From contig CAVYOA010000006.1 of assembly GCA_963769945.1 (NCBI GenBank), forward strand, positions 99,528-163,527: 64,000 nucleotides of DNA, in the 5' to 3' direction. The DNA is from WHSW01 sp963769945 (lineage in GTDB: Bacteria > Actinomycetota > Thermoleophilia > Solirubrobacterales > 70-9). Positions 16,066-25,296 of the stretch are shown here, piece by piece. The notes under the pieces were generated by a model, which saw nothing but the letters and a program-made list of their open reading frames with translations, ran no database searches and was not told the DNA's origin. How positions within the stretch are numbered: position 1 is the first letter of the stretch; every line of letters begins with the position of its first letter. Position numbers and translations under genes: made by a program.

Positions 16066-16071
16066 TACGTT
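16066..16071 (+). promoter_or_regulatory. -10 element TACGTT
   Basis: TACGTT ends six bases before ATG 16078, matching the leaderless pattern and supporting the small gene that follows. Confidence 0.4.
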
Positions 16072-16077
16072 CGACGC

Positions 16078-16416
16078 ATGAGCCCACGCGCCAGCGGGGT
16101 GAGGGAGGCGTTATGCCTCGCGCTCATCGATGCAGCAGGGATCGCGGCGGTCGGCTTTCTCGGCGCCGAGTTCATGCTCGCTCCCGCGGGTGTCTCGCTC
16201 TCGGCTCTCGAAAGCGCGGCCCCGGCACTCGCGGCTGGGCTTGGAGCAGGCATCTATCGCTTCGGGCGGCTCGCACCGCAATCCAGGACCGCCCGTCCAC
16301 TGTCTCTGGAAATGCGTGCTCAGGAACGAAACCGCAGTTCGACCGTGCGTCGAGTGCCACCTGCCCGGGCCTCGACACATGGCCAAAGACCGCCGCAGCC
16401 CGCTGCCCCACACTGA
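16078..16416 (+). CDS. Small putative membrane protein
   Basis: The first about 65 residues read as two hydrophobic helices (EALCLALIDAAGIAAVGFLG and PALAAGLGAGIYRFGRL) separated by a short loop. The remaining about 45 residues are Arg/Pro-rich and may be out-of-frame sequence, so the real end is uncertain. The leaderless -10 box in front is the main evidence for a real gene. Confidence 0.4.
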   Translation: MSPRASGVREALCLALIDAAGIAAVGFLGAEFMLAPAGVSLSALESAAPALAAGLGAGIYRFGRLAPQSRTARPLSLEMRAQERNRSSTVRRVPPARASTHGQRPPQPAAPH

Positions 16417-16482
16417 CGGTCCAGGGCACGCCGCTGACGGTCGGCTCAGCTGCGGGGCCTGGTCTCGCCGTTGACCTGATAG

Positions 16483-16887
16483 TTGAGATACCAAGCCAGG
16501 TGGCGAGCTGCGTTGAAGCAGGGTGAGAGCAGGCGCTTCATCCTGGGTGCAGAATATCGAGCGTGCGGCGGAAAAGGTGCAGAGACCAGGCCATTTCTTG
16601 ACTGGATTGATCGGACATTGGCCGAAGAGCGAGTAATAACGGGCGACAAAGGTGAAGAGGGCGGCGACGCGCTCGCCCGGCACCTGATCGCGTTCGAGGC
16701 CGAGTTCGCGGCGAGACAGCCAGCGAAGGTGGTGCTTGGAGACTCATCCGAGGCGGCGCTGGCGGCGGCGCTGGTTGCGGCGAAGATGGAGATCGCGCTC
16801 GAGGCGACCGCAGCGGCCACCGATGCCGCGACGCTTAACGGTCGCCTGATCGCCCAGTTGGTCCCCACCTACACTGAGGTCGCATGA
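16483..16887 (+). CDS. Small protein coupled to a UDP-sugar dehydrogenase, weakly UDP-GlcNAc 2-epimerase-like
   Basis: The C-terminal 70 residues are convincing coding sequence: EFAARQPAKVVLGDSSEAAL followed by AALVAAKMEIALE and GRLIAQLVPTYTEVA. The GDSSEAALAAALVAA stretch resembles the nucleotide-binding turn of WecB-type epimerases (GDTTTTLAGALAA), but the chain is far too short for an epimerase. The stop overlaps ATG of the next gene (ATGA), so the two are translationally coupled. The N-terminal part (AT-richer, GAEYRACGGKGAE) has unusual composition and the start is uncertain. Confidence 0.5.
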   Translation: MRYQARWRAALKQGESRRFILGAEYRACGGKGAETRPFLDWIDRTLAEERVITGDKGEEGGDALARHLIAFEAEFAARQPAKVVLGDSSEAALAAALVAAKMEIALEATAAATDAATLNGRLIAQLVPTYTEVA

Positions 16888-18131
16888 GAGTCGGGATCAT
16901 CGGACTCGGCTACGTCGGCCTGCCGCTGGCGATCGCATTCGCGGAGGCCGGCAGCGAGGTCGTCGGCGTCGACGTCGACGGCGCCAGGGTGAAGTCGCTG
17001 CGCGCCGGACATAGCGAGATCGAAGATGTCGCCAGCGCGCGCTTGAGCGCCCTCGTCGACCGCATCCTCTTCACCGCGGACTCGAGCGAGTTGAGCGACT
17101 GCGACGCCGTTCTGATCTGCGTGCCGACGCCATTGGCCAACCAGCGCGAGCCCGACCTCAGCTACATCTCCGACGCCGGCCGCTCGCTGGCAGCGATTCT
17201 TCGCGCGGGCCAGCTCGTCGTACTCGAGTCGACTACCTATCCGGGGACCACCCGCGAGCGACTGCAGCCGATCCTCGAGGAGTCGGGGCTGACGGCCGGC
17301 AGCGACTTTCACCTCGCCTTCTCGCCTGAGCGGATCGACCCTGGGCGCCGCGATCATTCCGTGCGCGATACCCCAAAGGTCGTCGGCGGTCTGACCGATG
17401 CCTGCCGCGACCGAGCAATCGAGGTCTACTCAGCGATCTGCGACGAGGTCGTGGCTGTGTCGACGCCCGAGGCGGCGGAGATGACGAAGCTCTTGGAGAA
17501 CATCTTTCGCTCGGTCAACATCGCGCTCGTCAACGAGCTCTCGATTCTGTGTGACCGGATGGAGATCGACGTCTGGGAGGTGATCGAGGCGGCGGCGACC
17601 AAGCCCTACGGTTTCATGCGCTTCGACCCCGGCCCCGGCATGGGAGGCCACTGCCTGCCGGTCGACCCGTTCTATCTCGCGTTCAAGGCGCGCGAGTACG
17701 ACTTTCCGGCCGAGTTCATCGAGCTCGCGGGCAAGATCAATCAACAGCAGCCGCACTTTTGCGTCGAGCGCATCGTCCGCGCTCTCAACGATGTCGGCAA
17801 GCCAGCTCGCGACGCCAAGGTTCTGCTTCTCGGCGTCTCCTACAAGGCGGACGTCGGCGACGTTCGCGAGGCGCCTGCGCTGAAGATCGCAACCCTCTTG
17901 GTCGAGCTTGGCGCCGTAGTGTCCTATCACGACCCCCACGTGCCCGAGCTTGGCGAGTTCGACCTGCGCTCGGTCGATCTCGCCGAGGCGCTGGCCGACG
18001 CAGATCTTGCCTGCATCGTCACCGCGCACGAGCAGGTCGACTACGAACGTGTCGTCGCCGAGGCTGCCTTGGTTGTCGATTTTCGCGGCGTCACCCGCGG
18101 GATCGCGGCCCAGAACCTGATCCGGCTCTAA
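16884..18131 (+). CDS. UDP-(N-acetyl)glucose/mannosamine 6-dehydrogenase family protein
   Basis: A 415-residue three-domain NAD enzyme: N-terminal Rossmann VGIIGLGYVGLPLAIAFAE, the middle domain, and a C-terminal UDP-binding domain (LLLGVSYKADVGDVREAPAL). The catalytic Cys is in GMGGHCLPVDPFYLAFKA and the conserved SPERIDPG is present. It oxidises the C6 hydroxyl of a UDP-sugar to a uronate. SPERIDPG and CLPVDP fit the WecC/WbpA branch (N-acetyl sugars) better than UDP-glucose dehydrogenase. The product would feed capsule or surface glycan. Confidence 0.92.
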   Translation: MRVGIIGLGYVGLPLAIAFAEAGSEVVGVDVDGARVKSLRAGHSEIEDVASARLSALVDRILFTADSSELSDCDAVLICVPTPLANQREPDLSYISDAGRSLAAILRAGQLVVLESTTYPGTTRERLQPILEESGLTAGSDFHLAFSPERIDPGRRDHSVRDTPKVVGGLTDACRDRAIEVYSAICDEVVAVSTPEAAEMTKLLENIFRSVNIALVNELSILCDRMEIDVWEVIEAAATKPYGFMRFDPGPGMGGHCLPVDPFYLAFKAREYDFPAEFIELAGKINQQQPHFCVERIVRALNDVGKPARDAKVLLLGVSYKADVGDVREAPALKIATLLVELGAVVSYHDPHVPELGEFDLRSVDLAEALADADLACIVTAHEQVDYERVVAEAALVVDFRGVTRGIAAQNLIRL

Positions 18132-18137
18132 CTGACA

Positions 18138-18845
18138 TTGCTGACCACCAGGCGAAGCCGGGAGCGCCACACCGACAAGCTCACGCTTGGGCTCGCGGTG
18201 GCGGCAGCGGCAACGGTCGGAAGCGTGTTCGCCGGCGAATTCCTTCGCATGGTCCGGCGTCGCACCGGCAGCGGCGATCTGCAGGGCTCCGTCCTCGAAA
18301 GCGCCGAGCAGGCCCTGGGCGCCGCCACGCAAGCGACCCAGGACACCGTCACGGTCGTGCGCGAGGGCTACTCGGCGGCGCCGCGGCACGAGACGGTTCT
18401 CTTCAACATCCTCGCCGGCTTCAGCGCAGGCTTCGGCTTGATGCGGCTGTCGACCTGGGGACAGCGGGGTGGCTGGTGGCCGCTCGGCGTGGTCAGCGTC
18501 CGCGGTCGCCACGTGCACCACTTCGTGCCCGGAATCCTGACCGCATTCCTTGCCGGTGGCGTCGGGCTGGTGACCAAGAGCAATCGACTCGAGGAGATCC
18601 TCGCCGTGCCCTTCGGCGCCGGTATCGGCCTCACCTTCGACGAGGCGGCGCTGCTGTTGGAGCTCGACGACGTTTACTGGACTCGCGAGGGATTGCTCAG
18701 CGTCCAAGTCAGCTTCGCGGTGGCGGGACTGCTCGGGGCGACGATCCTCGGCATGAAGATGCTGCACCGCGGCGAGCTCGTGTCCGAGGAGGCAGGCTTG
18801 ATCCCGGACGAGGCAGGCGACTACGTGAGCGCGAGCTCGCTCTAG
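18138..18845 (+). CDS. Multi-pass integral membrane protein of unknown function
   Basis: TTG 18138 starts a 235-residue protein with about five hydrophobic segments: KLTLGLAVAAAATVGSVFAG, TVLFNILAGFSAGFGLMRL, HHFVPGILTAFLAGGVGL, ILAVPFGAGIGLTFDEAALL and SVQVSFAVAGLLGATILGM. The conserved-looking points are RGRHVHHFVPGI and LTFDEAALLLELDDVYW, with acidic and His residues inside or near the membrane. This family recurs in actinobacteria without known function. It lies six bases after the dehydrogenase gene. Confidence 0.75.
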   Translation: MLTTRRSRERHTDKLTLGLAVAAAATVGSVFAGEFLRMVRRRTGSGDLQGSVLESAEQALGAATQATQDTVTVVREGYSAAPRHETVLFNILAGFSAGFGLMRLSTWGQRGGWWPLGVVSVRGRHVHHFVPGILTAFLAGGVGLVTKSNRLEEILAVPFGAGIGLTFDEAALLLELDDVYWTREGLLSVQVSFAVAGLLGATILGMKMLHRGELVSEEAGLIPDEAGDYVSASSL

Positions 18846-18889
18846 CCAGACGAGGCGTGCGACCGGCGCGGGTGGAGGCTGAGCGCCGA

Positions 18890-18895
18890 TACGCT
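18890..18895 (+). promoter_or_regulatory. -10 element TACGCT for the GH31 gene
   Basis: TACGCT ends exactly six bases before GTG 18902, supporting a leaderless start there. Confidence 0.45.
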
Positions 18896-18901
18896 CGCTC
18901 G

Positions 18902-21422
18902 GTGAGACGACGTGACGGCCTCGCCTTCGCAGTTGCGATCGTGCTTTTCACTCTCAGCGGGCCGGCCAGCGCATCCGCGGCGCCCGAGGTTGACGCCGGC
19001 GCCCTGCGCGCCGAGGTCGGTTCGACCCCGTGGCAACTCCGCCTCACCGATCGTGGCGGCAACACCGTTCTCGAGCAGCTGGCCGGCGCAGGCACGCCGG
19101 GTGCGGGAGCACGGGCGCTGGGCTTTCGAACCGCGGCGGGCTGGCAATACGCGACCACGCTTGGCGACGCTCACGCGCGGGGCGGCACCTACACGGCGAC
19201 GCTCGCTACCACCGATCCCGAGCGCAGCTTCGAGCTCAGCCTCGAGCCCGCCGGCAGGGGCGTGATCTCGATGCAAGCCCGGCTGGTGGGCTCGCTCAGC
19301 GACGTGGAGGCGGTGGGGATTGGCTTCGCGCCCCGACCGGGGGAGCGCTACCTCGGTTTCGGCGAGCGCTCCAACTCTGCCGACCAGCGCGGAAACGTCG
19401 TCGAGAACTATGTTGCCGACGGCCCGTACCAGGATCTCGAGTATCCGGCGATCAACCTCTTCACCCCGGCGTGGGGCCTGCGTGATGCGCGTCGGGAAGC
19501 GACCTATTTCCCCGTCCCATGGCTGCTTTCGACGGCGGGTTTCGGTGTTCTCGTCGACAACCCCGAGACGAGCCTGTTCCGGCTGGCTTCCGATGGTGGA
19601 GATGCTTGGAGCGCGGAGGTTGTTGGGGCGCCGGCCGGTGAGTCGGGGGCGAGCTCGGGCGGGCCGCCATCGACGCTCTCGCTGCGATTCTTCGCCGGGC
19701 CGAAGCCGGCCGATGCGTTGCGCCGCTTCACTCGCGCCACGGGCCGCCAGCCCCAGCCACCGGCCCCATGGACGCTCGGCACCTGGTATCAGGCCGACGA
19801 CGACGAGCTCGTCGAGATCGCGGCGCTGCGCGCGGCGGATGCGCCGCTGTCGGTCTTGCAGACCTACGTCCACTACTTGCCGTGCGCCGAGGAGGCCGGG
19901 ACCGACCAAGCCGCCCGCACGGCCGCCGCTCACGGCGTTGGCGTTGCCATCACTACCTACTTCAATCCGATGGTATGCACCAGCTACAGCGAGGCCTTCG
20001 AGCGCGCGGCCGCTGCGCGGGGCGTTGACCGAAAACGCCTCGGGCGACCCTTACCTCTACCGCTATGGGACCGACATCGACGCCAGCTTCTCGGTGGCCC
20101 AGTACGACTTCTTCACCGAGGCGGGCCGAGCTGAGTACGGCCTTCTGCTCAACCGGGCGATAAGCGATGGCTATGACGGTTGGATGGAGGACTTCGGCGA
20201 GTACACGCCGCTCGACTCGGTCTCCGCCGGTGAGATCGCCGGCACTCGTGCCCATAATCCCTATCCGACCCGCTACCACTGCGCCGCTGACGATGCGACT
20301 AGCGATGGACCGCGACCGATCGTGCGCTTCCAGCGCTCGGGCTGGACCGGCTCCGCCGCCTGCGCGACCGTCGTCTGGGGCGGCGACCCGACGACTGCGT
20401 GGGGCTTTGACGGTCTGCGCTCTGCGGTGACGCAGGCGCTCAGTATCGGTGCCTCGGGCGTGGCGATCTGGGGATCTGACATCGGCGGCTTCTTCGCCCT
20501 CGGCAACAACCAGCTCACCCCGGAACTGTTGACGCGCTGGGTTCAGCTCGGTGCCGTCTCACCGGTGATGCGCACCCAGGCAAACGGGGTTGCGGTGCCA
20601 CGACGCGATCGCCCCCAGGTCAGCGACCCCGACCAGATCGCCAACTGGCGGCGCTACACCAAGCTCCATACCCAGCTCTATCCGTATCTGGTCGCCGCGG
20701 TTACCGAGTACGGGCGCAGTGGGATGCCGCTGATGCGCCACCTCGGCCTCGTGTACCCGAGCGACGCGCGCGCCCGTACGGTCGAGGATCAGTTTCTCTT
20801 CGGCCCCGACCTGCTCGCGGCCCCCGTGCTCGACCCCGGCCAGACGCAGCGCAGCGCCTACCTGCCGCGCGGGCGCTGGATCGACCTCTGGCGTAGCGCC
20901 AGCTATCGCGAGGGCAGCGGAGGGCTGCGACTGGGCCGAACCACGGTGCTTCGGGGTCGCAGCGAGGTCACCGTGCCCGCCCCGCTCACAGAGCTGCCTC
21001 TGTTCGTGCGGCAGGGAGCAGTGATCCCGATGCTGCCGCCGCGGGTCGACACGCTCGCCAGCTACGGCAAGGGCGTCGAAGGCCTGCACACTCTGGCGGC
21101 CAATCGACGCCGGCTGCAGCTGCTCGCCTTCCCCAACGGGCGTAGCCGAGCCACGTTCTACAAGGGCGAGACGATCCGTTCGCTTGAACGCAAGGGCCGC
21201 TGGCAGCTCAAGATCAGCGGCAAGACCCGCCGCCGGTATCAGCTACAGGCGTCGCTGAAGACCCTGCGCCGACCGTTGCGACCGTGTCAACTCAAGGTTG
21301 ACGGCCGCGAGCTGGCCGGGCGACGCTGGAGCTTCGAGCGTTCGACCGCGGTGCTGCGCGCACGCTTCGCCGGACGCAAGCCGACCCTCTTGGTCGCGGG
21401 CTGCCGCGGTCAGAGCCGGTAG
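18902..21422 (+). CDS. Secreted glycoside hydrolase family 31 enzyme, frameshifted
   Basis: GTG 18902 begins a signal peptide (RRRDGLAFAVAIVLFTL, cut near ASASAA). An N-terminal beta domain (YLGFGERSNSADQRG, EYPAINLFTPAWGL) is followed by the catalytic barrel. The nucleophile Asp lies in DGWMEDFGEYTP and the acid/base Asp in AIWGSDIGGFF; both are intact. GWMEDFGEY resembles the sulfoquinovosidase/YihQ-like branch more than classical alpha-glucosidases. A one-base shift in the G-run at 20013-20020 splits the chain (ARG / ALTENASGDPYLYRYG). The product would cut an alpha-linked glycan or glycolipid outside the cell. It ends convergently with a 13-base overlap of the RibD-like gene. Confidence 0.88.
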
Positions 21423-22144
21423 CGCGCAAAGAGCTCGCCGCTGGTCTGCTCGTGCAGCAACCAGGCCAGCTCCAGGCGGCGTTGTTGAGCAGGCAGGCCG
21501 GTGACAAGCCCCGGGCCGTCGCCACCGGCGAGCTTGGGTGCGTGGGTGACGAAAAGCTCGTCGACCAGACCCGCCTCGATCAGCTGAGCGTGAACGCGAG
21601 GGCCGCCCTCGCACAGCATCGCCCGGATCCCGCGCTCTTGGCGTAGGTGCACCATTAGCGCGGTCAGGTCGATTGCGCCCGCCTGGCGCAGCAGGTGAAC
21701 GCTCGTGGCCGTCTCGGGGATCTCGTCGCCGGAGTTGGTTGCGATCAGGACGCGGCCGTGGCCCTCGCTGAACAGGGGCGCGTCCCATGGCAGCTCGAGA
21801 CGGCCGCTGATGATCACGATCAATGGGTCGTGGGGTAGGCCCTCGCGCTCTCGCATCGCGCGCTTGAGTGGATCTGCGATCACCCTTCCGTAGCGCTCGG
21901 CCCGCATCGTGCCGGCGCCGATCAGGACCGCGTCGACGCGGGTTCTCAGGCCGACCAGCATCGCCGTGTCGGCCTCGCTGCCGATCGGGCCCGAGCGCCC
22001 GTCGATCGTGCCCTGGCCGTCGAGGGTGAGGGCGAAGTTCGTGATCAGGTATGGCCGCTCTACGTGGGCCATCGAGACCAGGTCGAGCGAGCCCATCTGA
22101 TCGGCGACCGAGGTCTCGCCGGGATCTGGGAACAGCCGCTTCAT
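21410..22144 (-). CDS. RibD C-terminal-type (DHFR-fold) reductase
   Basis: The 244-residue chain has YLITNFALTLDGQGTIDGRSG, AVLIGAGTMRAERYG, DPLIVIISGRLELP and AMLCEGGPRVHAQLIEAGLV with DELFVTHAP, all typical of the riboflavin pyrimidine reductase domain (NADPH-dependent reduction of the ribosylamino uracil). The deaminase half of RibD is absent. Many stand-alone members have other or unknown substrates. It begins about 28 bases after the GH65 gene and may share its transcript. Confidence 0.85.
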   Translation of the reverse strand: MKRLFPDPGETSVADQMGSLDLVSMAHVERPYLITNFALTLDGQGTIDGRSGPIGSEADTAMLVGLRTRVDAVLIGAGTMRAERYGRVIADPLKRAMREREGLPHDPLIVIISGRLELPWDAPLFSEGHGRVLIATNSGDEIPETATSVHLLRQAGAIDLTALMVHLRQERGIRAMLCEGGPRVHAQLIEAGLVDELFVTHAPKLAGGDGPGLVTGLPAQQRRLELAWLLHEQTSGELFARYRL

Positions 22145-22172
22145 CGAGACATCGCCAATCCGTCGTGGTTGT

Positions 22173-24524
22173 CTAGCCGAAGTCCTCGACGCTGAGTGGC
22201 TTGCGCCCGGCAGGTTGCCCGGGGCGGGGACCGGGATCGATCGGCGGAATCGAGCGTGTCTGCGGGCTGTCGGCCTCGAGCTCGATCGATTCGCCGTGAT
22301 GGCTGATCGTCAGCGCGTCGCCCTCGATCAGCTTGTACAGCGCCTGGTGGTCGGTGGCGCTGACCTCGACCACGCAGCCCTGGATCGCGAGCCTAAACCT
22401 GAGGCTCGACAGCTGCTGGGGCAGTCGGGGCGCGAAGCTGAGCTGCCCGTCGTAGTCGCGCGTACCTCCGAAGCCCGCGACAGCAGCCAGCCAGGCGCCG
22501 GCCAGAGAGGCCATGTGGACGCCGTCACGCGTGTTGTGGGCGAGGTCGTCGAGGTCCATCAGTGCTGCCTCGATCATGTACTCGAAGGCGAGATCGAGCT
22601 GACCGACCTCGGCAGCGACCACCGACTGCGTACACGCCGAGAGTGACGAGTCGCGCACCGTCAGCTCCTCGTAATAGGCGAAGTTGCGCGCCTTCTCATC
22701 AGCCGTGAACGAGTCGCCGAACAGGTGCAGCGCCAGCACGAGGTCGGCCTGCTTTACGACCTGCTTTCGATAGATGTCGAAGTAGGGGAAGTTGAGAAAC
22801 AGAGGGTAGGAGTCGTCGTCCATCGCTTCGAAGTCCCAACGCGCATGGTGGGTGAAGTCCTCGGCTTGGGGGTGCACGCCGAGCTCTTCGTCGTAGGGAA
22901 TCGTCATCGCCTTGGCGGCGTCGCGCCAGCTTGCGGCCTCCTCGACGTCGATGCCGAGCCCGCGGGCGACCTCCGGCATCGCCTCGGCAGCGTCGGCAGC
23001 GTCGACGAGATTGCGAGCCGCGGCCAGGTTGGTGAATACGTTGTTGTCGGCGATCGAGCTGTACTCGTCAGGTCCGGTGACGCCGTCGATGCGAAAGCCG
23101 CCGCCCGGCTCGTGATGGCCGAGCGAGCGCCATAGCCTCGCGGTCTCGACCAGCAGCTCGAGGCCGCAAGATTCGGCGAACTCGCGGTCGCCGGTGGCCT
23201 TCATGTAACGCGCGGTGGCGTTGGCGATGTCGGCATTGATGTGAAACGCAGCCGTTCCCGCCGGCCAGTAGCCCGAGCATTCGTCGCCGCGGATTGTGCG
23301 CCAGGGAAATGCGGCACCTTCGAGGCCGAGCTGCGCGGCGCGCTCCTTCGCGCGCTCGATCGTCGCGTGGCGCCAGCGCAAGGCATCACGCGCCGCGTCG
23401 GGCATCGAATAGGTGAGCATCGGCAGGACGAAGGTCTCGGTGTCCCAGAAGGCGTGGCCGTCGTAACCCGAGCCGGTCAGGCCCTTGGCCGGGATCGACC
23501 TGCTCTCGGCGCGCGAGCCGGCCTGCAAGACGTGGAACATGCCGAAGCGAAGCGCCTGCTGCAGGCGCGGTTCACCACCGATCTCGACGTCGGCGCGCGC
23601 CCAGAACGAGTCCAGGTACTCGCGCTGGCCTTCGAGCAGCTCGTCCCAGCCGGCGTGACGCGCCTGGGAGAGCGCCCCCTCGACTTGGTCGCGCATCGCC
23701 GGCATCGAGCGCCGGCTTGACCAGCCATAGGCGATGAACTTGGTCAGGCGAAGCGGCTTGCCGGGTTCGACCTCGGCAGTGATCGTGGCTCGAGCAAGAT
23801 CGTCGTCAGCCTCGGTCTCGGTGTCGAGGCCGTCGGGGCCGTCGACGACGTGATCGAAACCCGCCGCGAGGCGCAGCTTGCTGCGCTCGGTGATGTGAAC
23901 CAAAATCGCGCCGATGTCATGGCAGGCGGCGAGCTCGCAGCGAAGCGGGGTGGCGACGGCGGCGGCGCGGGGATCGTCGTCCTTCACCGGCAGCGGCTCG
24001 TTGGCGACCATCTCGGACTGGAGTACCACCCGGGCGGTGTTGTCGATCGGCTCGACCTCGTAGCGGATCGCTGCCACGGCACGCTGGGTCAGCGAGACGA
24101 AGCGGGTGCTGCGCACGCGTACTCCCTGGCCCGTCGGGCTGAGCCAGTCGACCTCGCGGGTGAGGGTGCCATCGCGCAGGTCGAGCACGCGTTCGTGGCG
24201 GCGAAGCTGGCCGTAGCGAACGTCGAACAGCGAGTCGCCGATCAGCAGCCGGATGATCTTGCCGTTGGTCGCGTTGACGACGCTCTGACCCGACTCGGGG
24301 TAGCCGTAACCCGCTTCGGCGTAGGGCAGTGGGCGGGCCTCGAAATACCCGTTGACATAGGTGCCGGGCAGCCCGAAGGGTTCGCCCTCGTCGAGGTTGC
24401 CGCGCAGCCCGATGTGCCCGTTGGAGAGGGCGAAGATGGACTCCGTCTGGGCGAGGATGTCGAGGTTGAGACTAGGCTCGCGAACGCTCCAGGCGTCGAC
24501 GTCGAAGGCGTGGCGCCCGATCAT
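22173..24524 (-). CDS. Glycoside hydrolase family 65 (maltose/trehalose/kojibiose phosphorylase type)
   Basis: A 783-residue, full-length GH65 protein. The N-terminal beta-sandwich begins EPSLNLDILAQTESIFALSN; the (alpha/alpha)6 barrel contains GYDGHAFWDTETFVLPML, GDECSGYWPAGTAAFHINAD and the general acid Glu in DGVTGPDEYSSIADNN; HNTRDGVHMASLAGAW is near the end. The family splits alpha-glucosides with phosphate to give beta-glucose 1-phosphate. A beta-phosphoglucomutase gene sits directly upstream in the same operon, which supports phosphorolysis over hydrolysis. Linkage specificity cannot be read from sequence. Confidence 0.93.
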   Translation of the reverse strand: MIGRHAFDVDAWSVREPSLNLDILAQTESIFALSNGHIGLRGNLDEGEPFGLPGTYVNGYFEARPLPYAEAGYGYPESGQSVVNATNGKIIRLLIGDSLFDVRYGQLRRHERVLDLRDGTLTREVDWLSPTGQGVRVRSTRFVSLTQRAVAAIRYEVEPIDNTARVVLQSEMVANEPLPVKDDDPRAAAVATPLRCELAACHDIGAILVHITERSKLRLAAGFDHVVDGPDGLDTETEADDDLARATITAEVEPGKPLRLTKFIAYGWSSRRSMPAMRDQVEGALSQARHAGWDELLEGQREYLDSFWARADVEIGGEPRLQQALRFGMFHVLQAGSRAESRSIPAKGLTGSGYDGHAFWDTETFVLPMLTYSMPDAARDALRWRHATIERAKERAAQLGLEGAAFPWRTIRGDECSGYWPAGTAAFHINADIANATARYMKATGDREFAESCGLELLVETARLWRSLGHHEPGGGFRIDGVTGPDEYSSIADNNVFTNLAAARNLVDAADAAEAMPEVARGLGIDVEEAASWRDAAKAMTIPYDEELGVHPQAEDFTHHARWDFEAMDDDSYPLFLNFPYFDIYRKQVVKQADLVLALHLFGDSFTADEKARNFAYYEELTVRDSSLSACTQSVVAAEVGQLDLAFEYMIEAALMDLDDLAHNTRDGVHMASLAGAWLAAVAGFGGTRDYDGQLSFAPRLPQQLSSLRFRLAIQGCVVEVSATDHQALYKLIEGDALTISHHGESIELEADSPQTRSIPPIDPGPRPGQPAGRKPLSVEDFG

Positions 24525-24534
24525 TCGCTCGGAA

Positions 24535-25278
24535 TCACTGATCTATCAGCTCGTCGAGGTCGGCGACGACGACATCGGCGCCATGCTCGGCCAGCGCCTC
24601 GGCTTGGCCGACTCGGTCGACGCCGATCACGTGGCCGAAGTCGCCCGCACGCCCGGCCTCGACGCCGGCGAGCGCGTCCTCGTACACGGCCGCCTCGGCG
24701 GCCTCGACGCCGAGTGCCTTCGCCGCGGCGAGGAATGTGTCCGGCGCCGGCTTGCCCGCAAGACCCTGCTCCTGGGCGACGACGCCGTCGACTATCTGCT
24801 CGAACATGCCGTCGAGCCCGGCGGCCTCGAGCACGGCGCGGCAGTTGACCGAGGAGGAGACGACGGCGAGCTCGAGGCCTGCGCTCTTTGCCGCCTCGAC
24901 GTAGCGGACCGAGCCCTCGTAGGCCTCAACACCCTGCTCGTCGATCAGCTTCAGCACCAGCGCGTTCTTGCGATTGCCGAGGCCAGCGATCGTCTCCAAG
25001 TCGGCGGGGTCGTCGGCACTGCCTTCCTCGAGAGCTATCGATCGCGACTCGAGGAACGAGCGAACGCCGTCGGCGCGGGGTTTGCCGTCGACGTAGCGGT
25101 CGTAGTCACCGCGACCATCGAACTCCACGAACTCCGCTCCGTCGCGGTCAGCGCGCTGACGAAGAAAGGCGTCGAACATCTCCTTCCATGCAACCGCGTG
25201 CACCTTTGCCGTTTGCGTCAGCACACCGTCGAGGTCGAAAAGGCACGCCTTGATCTGATCAGGAAGTCCCAGGCTCAC
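24535..25278 (-). CDS. pgmB: Beta-phosphoglucomutase (HAD family)
   Basis: The 247-residue HAD protein has the nucleophile motif KACLFDLDGVLTQTAKVHA, ELAVVSSSVNCRAVLEAAGL, the lysine in GLAGKPAPDTFLAAA and the acidic VYEDALAGVEAGRAGDFG. The cap domain (HAVAWKEMFDAFL) has the PGM-like H-x3-W. It converts beta-glucose 1-phosphate to glucose 6-phosphate, the expected follow-up to the GH65 phosphorylase located ten bases downstream. GTG start. Confidence 0.9.
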   Translation of the reverse strand: MSLGLPDQIKACLFDLDGVLTQTAKVHAVAWKEMFDAFLRQRADRDGAEFVEFDGRGDYDRYVDGKPRADGVRSFLESRSIALEEGSADDPADLETIAGLGNRKNALVLKLIDEQGVEAYEGSVRYVEAAKSAGLELAVVSSSVNCRAVLEAAGLDGMFEQIVDGVVAQEQGLAGKPAPDTFLAAAKALGVEAAEAAVYEDALAGVEAGRAGDFGHVIGVDRVGQAEALAEHGADVVVADLDELIDQ

Positions 25279-25296
25279 GCCCGAAACCTACGCGAA

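Noticed and set aside
17759..18900. Long open frame overlapping the UDP-sugar dehydrogenase and membrane protein
   Set aside because: It is Arg/Ala-rich shadow coding in GC-rich DNA. Only its distal part from GTG 18902 encodes a real product (GH31).
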